A stretch of DNA of 64,000 bases, taken from the NCBI GenBank assembly GCA_013397455.1, contig VYZB01000125.1:839274-903273 (forward strand), written 5' to 3'. Made by a program: the position numbers and the translations under genes. A model generated the notes under the pieces. The model made no database searches, was not told the DNA's origin, and was given only the letters and a program-made list of their open reading frames with translations. This document shows, piece after piece, positions 1 through 11,100 of the stretch. The stretch is from Crotophaga sulcirostris. Taxonomy: Eukaryota > Chordata > Aves > Cuculiformes > Crotophagidae. Each line of letters opens with the position of its first letter. Positions within the stretch are counted from its first letter, which is position 1.

Positions 1-3000
1 TAATTAATGTAAAGATGATCTGTATTTAACAATTATTGTATACTGCCTTTCAGTGAGACCGCTTATGCTGATTTTTTTTCTGTTTTCTATCTCTATTTGA
101 GTATATGAATTAATTATAACATAGGAATAACATTTGAAAGAATCAGTTCCTCACCTTTAAACAACTAGTGATTAAAGTAGTTCCATTAATAGGGCAGCAA
201 TGAGAAGCATTTTATCCTGTGTGGATTCTCTAGCATGTAATGAGGTCTGGATTTATATCGCAGCCTTTTACTTCCTAGAAACGCCAATATAAATCTTGCT
301 CCTTTGCATGTCAGTCCAGAGTCTGTCTTGCTCTAGTCTGTTTGGTCCTTAGGAGCTCTAATCTCAATGTTCCTTTGACTTTCATCCAGCTGTACTGCCC
401 CAGGTAACTCCATAAAACTATGCACCAGATGCTCTTTCTGGCATTTCACCTTGTTCCTCACCTCGCCTGCACAATTTAACTGTCCCTGAGCTCTACCCAA
501 GAGGAATTTTTCCAGGCTATTTTGATCCTCATCCACACCATATGTATATCCTTCCCTTTCAAGTGCAGTAAATGTGCTGCTGGAAGCAACATCCCTGTTG
601 ATTGCGTCGTACCCCCCTCCTCCCCAGAAGCACTCAAAATGTGTTCTCTCCATGCCACGTCTTGCTTTGCCAGAGCTGGTGCTTCCTGTCACCTCTGTGC
701 CTGCTTCCCTCAAATCCCTGAGTATGTTACACCACCCTTGTGCATAGGCAAAAAAAGTCCCAATCATTTTTGTAAGCTGTTATGTTAACCTTTAAATCCC
801 TTTTGAAATCTCGCTGTGCTCTGATGGCTGAGCCCTCACCCCTCTGGCACTGCTTAGGTAAATGACAAGCTGTAACTTCTGCTCCCTGTTATTTCGCTGT
901 CCCCATCTCCCAACCTTTGCCACTCTGTTTTTCCCTCCTGTATCATCCTGTCTGTCACACAGGTTATTAGCTTGCCAGCTGTCTCCTCTGCTCTATATCT
1001 TACAATGCCAAGAAAAATGAGATCCTAAATCCTGATTTCTAGGTTCTACCATAAAGATTAAGGATTATGATCATCGGTGCTATTCTGATTTATTCCATTA
1101 TAGGATCTGTTTATAGCACACGAACTTCATTGTATAATAATGATAGAGATAAATTTTGGCCCTGTATTTTTCATAACCACTTGTGAGCTGTATATAATCA
1201 GTTTCTCTCTCATTTAGATACTTGCATCTACTTTGGGAAAAATAAAAATATCCCAGTTGTCTAGGTAATAAAGCTGGTGAAACAAATTCTGAAGTGCATT
1301 TTACAATGGAATTTGATTGTGATAATTTTTCATGTGTTAAAAAAGAGCATGCTTGCTTGCTTTCTCTGGGAAATGTTTGGGTTTACGTTTTGTTGGGATT
1401 TTTTACATTCACAACTTGTAGTTATGTGGAAGATTTTTTTTGTGGGAAGACGGATACATCCCAGCATTTACCAGCTGAGTTCACTGAAAAACTATGTTAT
1501 AATACAATGAGGCTTGAAGTTGTATGGCTAACACTTGAAACAAAAATTTTACGTGGTATGAACCTGAATTTTGAGTGTTCATCTCCCTGCAAGTCTAGTG
1601 TAAATATCTAGGGAAAAAAAAAAAGGGAAATGCCTGATAGTTTTCAGATTATGTGAGTGAGGTTAGCTACTGCAATGGGTGTGGATGCTCTTCTGGAAAA
1701 CTTTAATTAAGAAGACTTTTGCATCCAGAGGTCAAGTGACCAGCCACTGGAGACTGCATCTCACACACTTTGTGACTGCTGTTCCTGCTTTACTGGTAGC
1801 TTGTATATGTGGGTTTGGGTAACAAAACCTGGGCTTTGTTGTGTTGGGGTCTGAAGACTGGCCAGCAGGTTTGCCTTTGGGAGACGTGGCTCCCCTATGG
1901 TTCTCAGGCTTCCAGGGACTTGGGGCAGCAGCACTTTGGTGCTGCTGGTGTTTGCACTTACCTTGTGGCATGTTGCTCTCCATTCCTTGTGGCCCTCCAT
2001 CTCCACTATTCGCAGGGCATTGCAACCCTGGATGGAAAAGAGAGACTGCAGCTTTCAGGTTTTCAAAGTGAGCCCAGCACACACTCATCTCCATGGGCTT
2101 GCACTGTGGAAATCAGAGCTGCATAAATGCTGTCATTAGGATCTGTATGTGGTTCCTTTTTTGTTTCATTACGGTTTGTTTTCATGGTTGGACAATGTAT
2201 GTGCTGGATTGGCTCCAGCTCTCTTGCATCTCAAAGTAAGACTCACTCTCTTGACTACCCAATTTTGCTGTGTTGTTTCAGTTACAAAAGCTATAGGTAG
2301 ATATCTTGGTTCTCACTGGTTATTATGTTACAGAAATTTCCTTGTTGCTTTGGGACGTCAGGTTGGAGGATTAGTAAAATGGTCCTCTCAGAAATCCCTG
2401 AAGAATATCCTGTTGTTCCAGGCAACACAGATGCTACCTTCTCCCCACCTCTTCTTACTTCTTCTTTCCCAGCCAGTATACATGAATTTACCAACCAAAT
2501 GTTCTTAATATTATTTGGTTTGCATTATTAACAGGGAAATTGAAGAAATATTCAGATAAGTTGGAAACGGTCCTATTGCACAAGAATGAGAAATTATCTA
2601 CATGGTAGTTCTGTGATATTGTTCCTCAGCTGGAGTCCTTGGGAGATTGCCACAATTGTTCACATTCAAACAAAAGGAGTCTAATGAAAGTATTTTAATC
2701 TGTTGATCAGCTATTCAAAAAGAAAGGGATGGCTGTACTAGGTGTCTTTGGAGACTGGAAACGAGCGCAGCACTGGTAATCAGAATATTCATGTTTATTT
2801 ATACTTCTTAGCAAGCTATTGTGTGCATAATATTGTGGAGGTTGCTTTACTTTCAGATTTAATTCCCTGGATTTTGGACCATTTAAAGAACTCCAGGTCT
2901 AGTTATGCTGCTGGACCTGATGTTCCAAAACAAGGAGACTCAGCTCTGTAAGATCCCTGCATAGTTCAGGGTGGAAAGATCTACTGGAAAGTCGTTCAAA

Positions 3001-4750
3001 GTAGCTAATTTAAATGCCTGTTCTGCTTTTCTGAAAACAGTTCCGATAATGTGATCATTCGTTTTATCTGATTTAGAGAAAGGGGTTTCTAACGGGAATC
3101 CAGCTCTTACAGCTTTCAGACCATGTAAGATGTTTTTTTGTAAGATACCTAACTGAACTACCCCAGTTTTCTGCCAGGGCAGACATCAAAAAGGATGAAA
3201 CCTCCTTCAGAAACCATGAAGTTGATAGGAAGTCCTCTCCTCCTTATTCATGCCATGAATATTGTGATCAGATCAGAAAAGTTGTGGTGCCACAGGAGTG
3301 ACAGTAGAAGACTGTAGAACATTTTAGTAGAGCTTTGCAGGTTGAAAGAGATTTGTCTCAGGTCTCACGGGTAACGAGGCCTTGCCAACATCTCATCATG
3401 CACTGTCATTCACTGTTTCACATAAAATCCTTTTACAACAGGGCCTACAACCCTCCTTGTCCTCGCTATTGCATGGACACATTGCAGGACACTTACCTGG
3501 AGTCAGCCAGAGAGATTTGTCCTCTGCTGAAACAAACCCACCTGAGCATCAAAGGAAGGGCAGAGGTGAGCAGAAGGGCTCTGCACCTGCCGGCTTAACA
3601 GTTCTTGTTTGTGTCACATAAGCTGTTTGCTTGGGAAATTCACATGACAAATATATGGTGAAGATGTTTCTGAATGTATATTCTTTTTGATGTTGGAAAT
3701 AATGTGTTCTCTTGCTTGCAGTAACCACAAGAAGAAGGCAGATAAGAAATATATATGGTTGACTAAGATCTTTAAAGAGAGGGTGTGATGCAGCTTTGAG
3801 CAAGTCTTCAGCTGTAAAAACAGCAGTAAGTGGAGTTATATTAGGTAAGAGAAATTAGTTTCACCCATGTGCAAAAGTACAAAAGTAAAAAAAGGGAGTT
3901 TAGGGAATAAGACAAAGTTTATGTTTCTTCAGTTGTATTTAGGTTCCACACTGTGCTTAGGAAGATGAAATATCTTTCGCTGCATTTGTTTTCCTACCAA
4001 GAGATTTTTCTTTCTTTTGCCAAAAATATACAAGCTCTCCCAAATACCTACGTGGCTGTGAATAATCCGGTGATGGAAAGAGTTCTCTGGATAAATCTGT
4101 GGCTCACCCCAACATGTGGAGGGTCAGAACTGACTGAGGCTGTTGAAAATTACAGCAATGAGTAAAAATTTCCTCTAAAAAGAACAGGCCAACTAACTGT
4201 CCTATTCCTGATACACTATGGTTATGAAATAGTGCTATATCAATTTTAAGTAAATTCACGTAATTGTACATCAGACTTCGTAGGTGTTGCCAGAGGAACC
4301 AACAATAATTAGTCTTTTGTTGCTATTATTTCATATACACGTCAGCATAGCACATTGCATAGAACTTCTAATTAAGACAAGCTATTTTTTGTATAAGTAC
4401 TTCTTATTTCTGTCTGTCTCATTTCTAGACCATGTTATGACTTTCTGCATTGCCAAAAACTGTTGAACTGTTGCATGAAATAGCCTGAAAATATCACTTT
4501 ACCCAGAGGGACATGCTGCACTTACAGAAAGGAAGATATTTTTCTTCTACTGAAATAGATCCTTAACAAATATATTCTGAAATAAGTGAAAAGGACAGAA
4601 AATGCAAGAAAATTTCCATATTGAGAAAGTAGATTTTGTTCATGCTTTGTCTATATAATACATGAAGTTCTTGTGCTGCTGCTGCTGTTTGTAGTAAATT
4701 ATATATCACTTTTCTTCTGACTCTTTTTACTGTTATCTTCTCTGTTGCCT
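1..4750. other. Unique AT-rich sequence, no gene recognised
   Basis: No repeat family, RNA gene or convincing exon was recognised here. Open frames of up to about 144 codons occur on both strands (for example 333-767 minus, 2149-2508 plus). They overlap one another in other frames, lack a recognisable domain and are low in complexity, so they look like chance frames. There is a pyrimidine-rich tract ending in ttgtttcag at about 2280, but the open segment after it is very short before the next GT. Confidence 0.6.
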
Positions 4751-4804
4751 ATTCTTCTTTCCCCTACTCATCACCTTCCTTCCTCTTCAAAAATTTTATA
4801 ATAG

Positions 4805-4897
4805 AGAAAATGACTAAGTCTGAGGATCAGATGAGAAGAAAATTATGTGCTTCCTGTCTGTGCGATCAGACTTTGCTTGCGAGCGTATCTACTGCAG
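4805..4897 (+). other. Candidate exon (93 nt, splice-site bounded)
   Basis: A long pyrimidine-rich stretch from about 4718 to 4790 leads to an AG at 4803-4804. The segment then runs 93 nt to a near-consensus donor, CTGCAG|GTAAGG, at 4898. One frame (codons from 4807) is open throughout and contains an ATG at 4810; the other two forward frames stop within the first few codons. The conceptual peptide is short, basic at its start and has three closely spaced cysteines, and I do not recognise it. The poly-pyrimidine tract is separated from the AG by an A/T-rich stretch, which weakens the acceptor. It could be an exon of a protein-coding or non-coding transcript, or a chance pairing of splice-like motifs. 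No upstream or downstream partner exon is phase-compatible by eye. Confidence 0.2.
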
Positions 4898-4899
4898 GT

Positions 4900-6760
4900 A
4901 AGGTAGATAACTGTGGGACCCCTGTAATAGCTCCAACTGAACACATTATTTCTGATGAATAGTAAATACTTTGTCAGTCATTCTGATACTATTTTCATCT
5001 TTTGGGTCAATTAATAATTTTTGAATATTCTGGACAAGAGAAAAAAAATCCAGGAAAAGACCCCACAACATTGCAGGGAACTGTTTGTTTTCTGTATGTG
5101 TATATATATACACACATGCATATTTTATAGAAAAATGGAGAGCCAGGTTTTGTTAATTTTCTTTAAAAATAAAATGGAATTGTTTCTATTTCACCAGGCA
5201 GGAGTGTGCCTGAAGCTGTTTGTTATCCTGCTAAGGCCTGGCTGGAGTCTCTCCTGGTGATATTCATCCTCTTTTCACAGCTGAATTCCACTCGTGCACA
5301 ACCTGATGCCTTCCCAAACCTCACAGCAGTACATCTGGTTGAGCACAGTAAGGGTCAACACAGGATTTGCTTTCTGCATTTAAGAAATTCCACGCATTTC
5401 ACTGAAAGGAGAAACAAATGATAGCAGCATTTACACATCCCTTCTTATCAACCAGGAAACTGAAATGCATGTAAGTAAAATGCTACTGTAGTCATTTGTG
5501 GTGATTACACTGATTAAGTCCATAAGATTGAAAGCATCATACTCTCTGAGTTAGTTTTGATGATCCTTTGCTAGTCTATAATCTGATGTGAGTCTTTCTC
5601 TTCTTTGAGCATGTGCACATATGTTTTATGTCTACAACAAAACAGAAGTGAATCACTTTTGTTTTCTTTTTAGAGAAATAATAAATGTTGTACAAGAGTT
5701 TCAATCTGAATCAGAATTTTAGTGAAGTCATTAAGGAGACAACCTCATGGAGTCAGAGAACTTGTATTTGGAGCTTGGTGCCTGCAGCGAGATGCCGCAT
5801 AGCCGTCAGTAAGAGAGACTATCACGCTGTTCCCTGAGTAAAGAACTTGCACAGCATTTCAAATACATTTGCTAAAATGCATATAATGATGATAGAGCTA
5901 GGGTGAGTTTCAGTCTGTGGCTTTTTCCCCCTGGTAAAATAAATGAGGGTTATTTTTTCTGACCCGCTGTGTGTTAGTGTAGCGTGAAAACCTTATTTAT
6001 TGAAAAAAAAGGTTGCATAGTTAGTTCTAGGGCTTGAATTTACTCTCAAATTCCAGGAAATACACTGTGGCTTTCCTATAACATTTATGATTGTAAGGGT
6101 TACGAGTGAATTATGTGCTTTTAATTGGGATGTTAACTTGAGATAACATAACTTCATTGATAAGCCTTAGAATACACTTGAAATAGATTTGTACTCAGTA
6201 GCAGTCTTGACTGTATCTCATTACAAGAGGAATTGAAAACAAACTTCTATATCCTCAGTGGAAATACTCACCATAGTGTGGCATAATAATATTGCTGTTT
6301 ATGTAGGCATTTACTACCTACAGTCTGTTTCCAAGGCAAAAAAGACATTGACATTGGTATGGCTCAGTGAGATATCCTTGGTAGATGGTATGGACCCCAA
6401 AGACACCCAGAACTTTCTTTCAGTGGCTATCACTTTAAAGCACCTCATGTTTGGGAAGACATAGTAACATTTATGTGTATTAACTATGGGTACTTCATTT
6501 GAAAATAATATTTAAAATAATGACAACAACAAAAAGCCAGTTATGAATCTAAATAAATTTCAGCTGCTACTGCTCTTCTGGCTTGACCAAAGTTTCTGTA
6601 CTCTGACCAAGTCACTGTTTGCATCTTTGAAAGTCTGGATGAGAAGGCTTATGGGGAGCATTATTGAAAGCAATTTTGCAGAGAACTCACCTGCTCAGGT
6701 GGGTAATTTTATTTGCCTTTGGAAAGCAGATGGGATTTCAGTCAGACTTGCACAACTGGG
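4900..6760. other. Unique sequence, nothing recognised
   Basis: AT-rich DNA with only short open frames on both strands. Apart from the TA-rich palindrome at 5097-5114, no repeat family, RNA gene or well-bounded exon was seen. Confidence 0.6.
5097..5114. repeat. (TG)(TA)n(CA) perfect 18-bp palindrome
   Basis: A short alternating purine-pyrimidine tract that equals its own reverse complement (tgtgtatatatatacaca). It is microsatellite-like, with no functional inference. Confidence 0.7.
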
Positions 6761-6764
6761 AGTT

Positions 6765-7060
6765 TGGCCGTTAGGCCAAGCACGCCACAACAGCCCAGCA
6801 GCGTGAGCGGGCGCGCAGACGCCAGAAAAGCCGTGAAGGCCGGGCCTGGGGGGGGAACCGGCGCTGGTGGCCGCTGTTGGGGAGGGGGGGCTGGGTGCCC
6901 GCACCCCCCCGCATCCCCCCCCTCCGCCTTAGGGACCCCAAGGCCTTAGGGACCCCCAGGCCCCCCCCTCCTCCCGCCTCCCGCCGTGCTCTGCTCAACG
7001 GCGCCACCTGGTGGCGCTGGCGAGTGCGGCGCGGGCGCTTCTCGGGTCCCTGTGTTCAAG
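6765..7060. promoter_or_regulatory. GC/CpG-rich block with G- and C-runs
   Basis: Base composition changes abruptly from the AT-rich background to very GC-rich DNA with many CpGs (for example gcgtgagcgggcgcgcagac near 6800). It contains runs of seven to eight G on the plus strand (about 6848-6890) and repeated C-runs (about 6904-6970), so G-quadruplexes are possible on both strands. It lies directly upstream of the CR1 fragment starting near 7130. It could be a small CpG island or promoter, an unusual GC-rich transposon 5' region, or a GC-biased low-complexity patch. No TATA box or first exon could be assigned. Long frames on both strands across it (for example 6946-7545 minus) are a by-product of the stop-poor GC-rich sequence and of the CR1. 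Confidence 0.5.
7004..7017 (+). promoter_or_regulatory. Near-consensus CTCF core motif in a palindrome
   Basis: The sequence ccacctggtggcgc differs from the vertebrate CTCF core CCASYAGRKGGCRS only at position 6 (T where A is usual). It is embedded in a 17-bp palindrome with one central unpaired base (7001-7017), so the opposite strand reads gcgccaccaggtggcgc and carries a similar match. CTCF is the zinc-finger insulator and loop-anchor protein. Occupancy cannot be read from sequence. Confidence 0.4.
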
Positions 7061-7129
7061 GCCAGGTTCAAAGCGTTCGCCTTCCCAGAGGCCTGCTTTG
7101 CCTCTCCTAGTGACGGGGAAAGGGTATGG

Positions 7130-7883
7130 AAGAACACCTGGGTCGGGGCAATCCCCAGCATCAATACAGGATGGGGGACGATGTGACTGGGAGCAGCCCT
7201 GCAGAGAAGGCCCTGGGGTGCTGGGTGATGAGGAGCTCGACAGGAGCCGGCAATGGGCGCTCGGGGCCCAGAAGGCCAAACGTGTCCTGGGCTGCAGCAA
7301 CAGCGGCGCGGCCAGCAGGGAGAGGGAGGGGGTTCTGCACCTCTGCTCCGCTCTCGTGAGACCCCACCTGGAGTCCTGTGCACAGTTCTGGAATCCCCAG
7401 CATAAGAAGGATGTGGAACTGTTGGAACAGGTCCAGAGGAGGCTACAAAGATGATCCGAGGGCTGGAGCCCCTCTGCTCTGAGGACAGGCTGGGAGAGCT
7501 GGGGTTGTTCAACCTGGAGAAGGGAAGGCTGCAGAGGGACCTCATAGCGGCCTCCCAGTACCTGAAGGGGCTACAGGAAAGCTGGGGAGGGGCTTCTTAC
7601 AGGGGCGAGTAGTGATAGGACAAGGGGGGATGGTTTTAAACTGGAAGGGGGAAGATGAGACATTAGGAAGAAATCCTTCACGCTGAAGGTGGTGAGACAC
7701 TGGCACAGGTTGTCCAAAGGAAGCTGTGGATGCCCCCTCCCTGGGAATACTGAAGACCAGGTTGGATGGGACCTTGAGCAGCCTGGGCTGATGGGAGTTG
7801 TCCCTGCCTGTGGCAGGGACGGTAGAACTGGATGATCTTTAAGGTCCCTTCCAACATAAACCATTCTATGGTTCTATGATTCT
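7130..7883 (+). mobile_element. CR1 LINE, 5'-truncated copy (ORF2 C-terminal part and 3' end)
   Basis: This is the 3' portion of a chicken-repeat-1 non-LTR retrotransposon. The reverse-transcriptase ORF2 tail is recognisable in the forward translation, including the conserved stretch SALVRPHLESCAQFWNPQ (about 7348-7401) followed by [13 protein letters not shown]. The reading frame then shifts by one base near 7440-7450 and continues as [20 protein letters not shown] in another frame, so this copy is dead. The 3' untranslated end is diagnostic: actggatgatctttaaggtc near 7828, then ccattctatggttctatgat and a final partial unit. The 5' boundary is uncertain; alignable CR1-like sequence begins around 7130-7150 and merges with the GC-rich block. 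CR1 copies are normally 5'-truncated because reverse transcription starts at the 3' repeat. Insertion is in plus orientation. Confidence 0.93.
7440..7452 (+). pseudogene. Frameshift in the CR1 ORF2 remnant
   Basis: The ORF2 reading frame that contains the conserved QVQRR motif is interrupted here. The expected continuation ([11 protein letters not shown]) is found in a different frame, consistent with a one-base deletion compared with the usual CR1 wording, in which this motif runs straight on. This confirms that the copy is non-functional. Confidence 0.7.
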
Positions 7884-8099
7884 GGGGAATCTTCTGGAGA
7901 AACTCACATCCTTGATTTAAAACCTTACACTTTTTGCTCTCTCTCTGTGCCATACATCCCTAATATTGCACCAAGGTCCCAGTAACACTCCTGTAAAAGA
8001 CCCTTGGTTTTTTTTCTTCCTTAATTGAAACTGCTTTTTGATCAAGCTTCGAAGAGGTATTTCATAAGTGACAGGTGCATATGCACATTATTACCCACC

Positions 8100-8163
8100 A
8101 TGGCAGGGCGTTTGGAACTAGATGATCTTTAAGGTCCTTTCCAACCCAAACCATTCTATGATA
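8100..8163 (+). mobile_element. CR1 LINE 3'-tail fragment
   Basis: A very short CR1 remnant. It has the tggcagggcg ... aactagatgatctttaaggt ... ccattctatgat signature, which is the last roughly 60 bases of the CR1 3' end. It lies only about 217 bp downstream of the previous CR1 tail and in the same orientation. It could be an independent, extremely 5'-truncated insertion or the tail of a small local duplication. Confidence 0.88.
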
Positions 8164-8169
8164 ATTCCA

Positions 8170-11100
8170 TTAACAGTAGATTATAGTATTTTTTTTGGTT
8201 TAGATTATATACCTGTGATCTTAACCTCAGCCATGGACAGCAGGAGCACTCACAAAGCTTTAGTTTTTCCTCTGTTACCACCATTTGCTCTAGTTCCTGT
8301 GCATTTCTGCATCATACAATATGATCATAGCCATAAGACTGCACAATCCCCCTACTTAGGTCTGAGTCTCTACCTGATTAATTTTAATATTTGGGGAACT
8401 GTAGACTTTATCTCCTCCTTGGGACTACTCAAAGAATGAAAGAAGGCCGTCTCACCACCAAATAAGAGTTGCTATAAAAACAAAAGAATGAAAAAAATTG
8501 TTGAAAATGTTTTTACTACTGAAAAGAAGCACATTTCATCGCCTACTGAGATTTATCTTCTCAGGGAACATGTTTTGTGCTGTAAGGAAACAGACAGCCA
8601 GTTTCTTGTAAGCTCTTCAAGGTACAAGTTTGTGAGAGCTGTCAAAATACATTGTGTTCCTGAAGCTCGGTTCTAGCATGCATTGCATGGCACACACAGG
8701 AGAGCCACTGGCTTTGTGCATCCAGGTAAGCCTCTGTCTCGTGCAATTCCAGTGGTTGTTCCTAATTCAAAGTAGGAGAAGTATCTACATATTAACAAAA
8801 TTAATGCAAGAAATTCTTCCCACGAGTCACACTGCTTGCGACAGTGTTTGGGGAGGAGAAAGAAGGTACATGACTTGCTGGTGATGGGAAGGATTAGGAG
8901 CTCAGTTTGTTATTCCTTCACACTATTTTAGTAGAGGTGCAATGCTTCCAGAAACCCTAGGAAATCTATATAGGGGGAACAATGCATTGTGTTCCTGTGC
9001 AACAGGCACTGCATGGCTTTCCTGCTGCTCCTGGCGAGTCTGCTGAAGCCCTCTGAGCAAACGTCCCCCAGATCAGTCGTATGGGTAATGCATGCTTCAA
9101 GCAGGAGTGATCACTTGCTGGGAGCTCTTCTGAAATGCTGAGAAAGGAAAGGGGAGTACGTGTCCATTAAAAGAGGAGTAAATTATTTCTTGTTGCTATT
9201 AGTCACAGCACTGTTACATTATACATGACTCCTCATGGATCAAAGCTGCAGCAAAAGGCAGCTTCTCTCTCTTGTTAAGGATTAGTCTCTTTGACAGAGA
9301 GATGTCATGTGATAACCTCTGCTTTTGTCAGTAAACTGGTGAGCTTTCACCCTTTCCTGTAAACATTTCATAACTGGCATTAGTGTTATAAATATACAGA
9401 GAAAGAGACTTTGTTATTGCATTGTGGTAAGGAGAGTCTCAAACACATCTGTTATTTTGATTACTTCTCTGTCTGATGGTGTGTACTGTGCTTTACCAGG
9501 TTGTATATAATTGCCATATCACTTTTGGAAGTGTTAGCTAAGATTTTCTAATTAGACGTGTTAGATAAACCTATGGGGCTGCACAGATCTTGGATCATTA
9601 GCTTGCAGTTCATGTTAATTTTTCCCTGTATATTTTGTTCCCTACCAAAGAGAAAATGCATTTGATATGTTTGGTTTGGGTTCTTTTTTATGTTCTTGCT
9701 CCTTAAATTTCCTTGAAAATTTGAAAAAAAAAGTCTTTCACATAAGATGAAATATTCCAGATTTGTAAGAACCAAATAAATGAATGACACAAAATTCTGA
9801 TTTCAAATAATTTTGATTTCTAAACATCATATTATGACTTTTTTTTTGTTTTCAAATAAATACAGTTTGAGCTCAGAGGCTAATGGAAGACAAGATGGGA
9901 TATAGGATAATTGTCAAGCTTTTGTGCTATTCTGATGGGATTTTAATGATTCACCCACACACAAAGTTTGCTGGGCTTTTACATATTTTCAGGCTTGAGT
10001 AGATTTACCATTCAGGTTGAATGCAGAAAATATAGGGAGAACTGACTTCATTACTTGCTCTTTGGAAGTGACTTGACAGCCACTTAGAAAAATATTTAAC
10101 ATTCACCAATTTCGCTGGTTTCTCCTGTCCCTTAGGAGCAGATTGAGAACAGATCCATTCATCTCCATCCTGTCCAGTAGCCTGGTGCATGGTGGCAGCT
10201 CAGAGACAGCAGCAATACCCCGGCACTTTGATTCATGTGATCAATAATCCCAAGGCTCTGCCTAAAAGGATGGAAAATACAGTGTGACCCAGGAGATGAG
10301 TAATGACTATTGTGTGTCGCAAAATGACTGGGCTACAGTTTGTGTCAACAAATAAAGCTTTCTTAGCCCAACCAAATGATAAAGATCTTTTTATTTTGCA
10401 TTTCTTAAATCCTTGTTTTAAAGTTGACCTTATTCTCAGTGTTAAGTATGGTCTGATGCTACATGAACAAATTTGTGAGTGTGTTTAATCTGTGATTTAT
10501 TTAGGTCTTACTGCCTCCTTCAGACAAAAGTTTATATTAATTGCTTCGTTAATTTACTCTAAAGCTTCTATTGTCTTCATTTTGACTTTCATTCCATGAA
10601 ATATCAGTCAATAGAGTAACTTTGTAGTTGCTGTAAATGTAAGAAGAATGTTTTTTGGGGAGAGGCTTTTGTTTGGTGGAGTCTCTTATACAGCCATGGG
10701 TTTCCTTAAACAGCTGCAACCCTGACCCTGCAACCAGCTGTGGCCAGTGGCCCAAGGGAGTCCTGCTCTTCCTGCCCATGAAGTACAGAAAGGACACTCT
10801 CTTGATATCAAGGTAAATGTAATATTTATCATACTACAATTTATTACACATTAGGAAAGTACAAATGTTGGCTTTTACTGTGGCAGATTTTTGTTTTATC
10901 CACCAGATTCAGTACTGGATCAAGATGATGCTTGCTTCTCTTGAGTCATATGGAGGAGGTTTTTGGCACCTAATACGTTAACATGTGTGTATTCTTTGTG
11001 GCTACAATTTGAACAAATGTTTTGAAATTATGACAGAGAAAATGACTTTTCTTTCCTACATTAACAAGTAGGTGTCGTGTATTTTAATTACTGTGACCAA

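Noticed and set aside
3498..3545. Minus-strand mini-exon ending at a CTCCAG|GTAAGT donor near 3497
   Set aside because: The donor is good, but the acceptors upstream on that strand would give exons of only 30-45 nt with ambiguous boundaries; nothing else supports transcription on this strand.
7011..7454. Plus-strand frame of 147 codons as a host gene
   Set aside because: Its C-terminal half is the CR1 ORF2 tail (SALVRPHLE..., QVQRR), so it is transposon sequence, broken by a frameshift at its end.
6946..7545. Minus-strand open frame of 199 codons, the longest in the window
   Set aside because: It lies antisense across the GC-rich block and the CR1 copy. GC-rich, stop-poor sequence explains its length, and the translation is proline/serine/arginine-rich without a domain.
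8677..8725. Plus-strand 49-nt exon before CATCCAG|GTAAGC
   Set aside because: The acceptor (gctcggttctag) has almost no pyrimidine tract.
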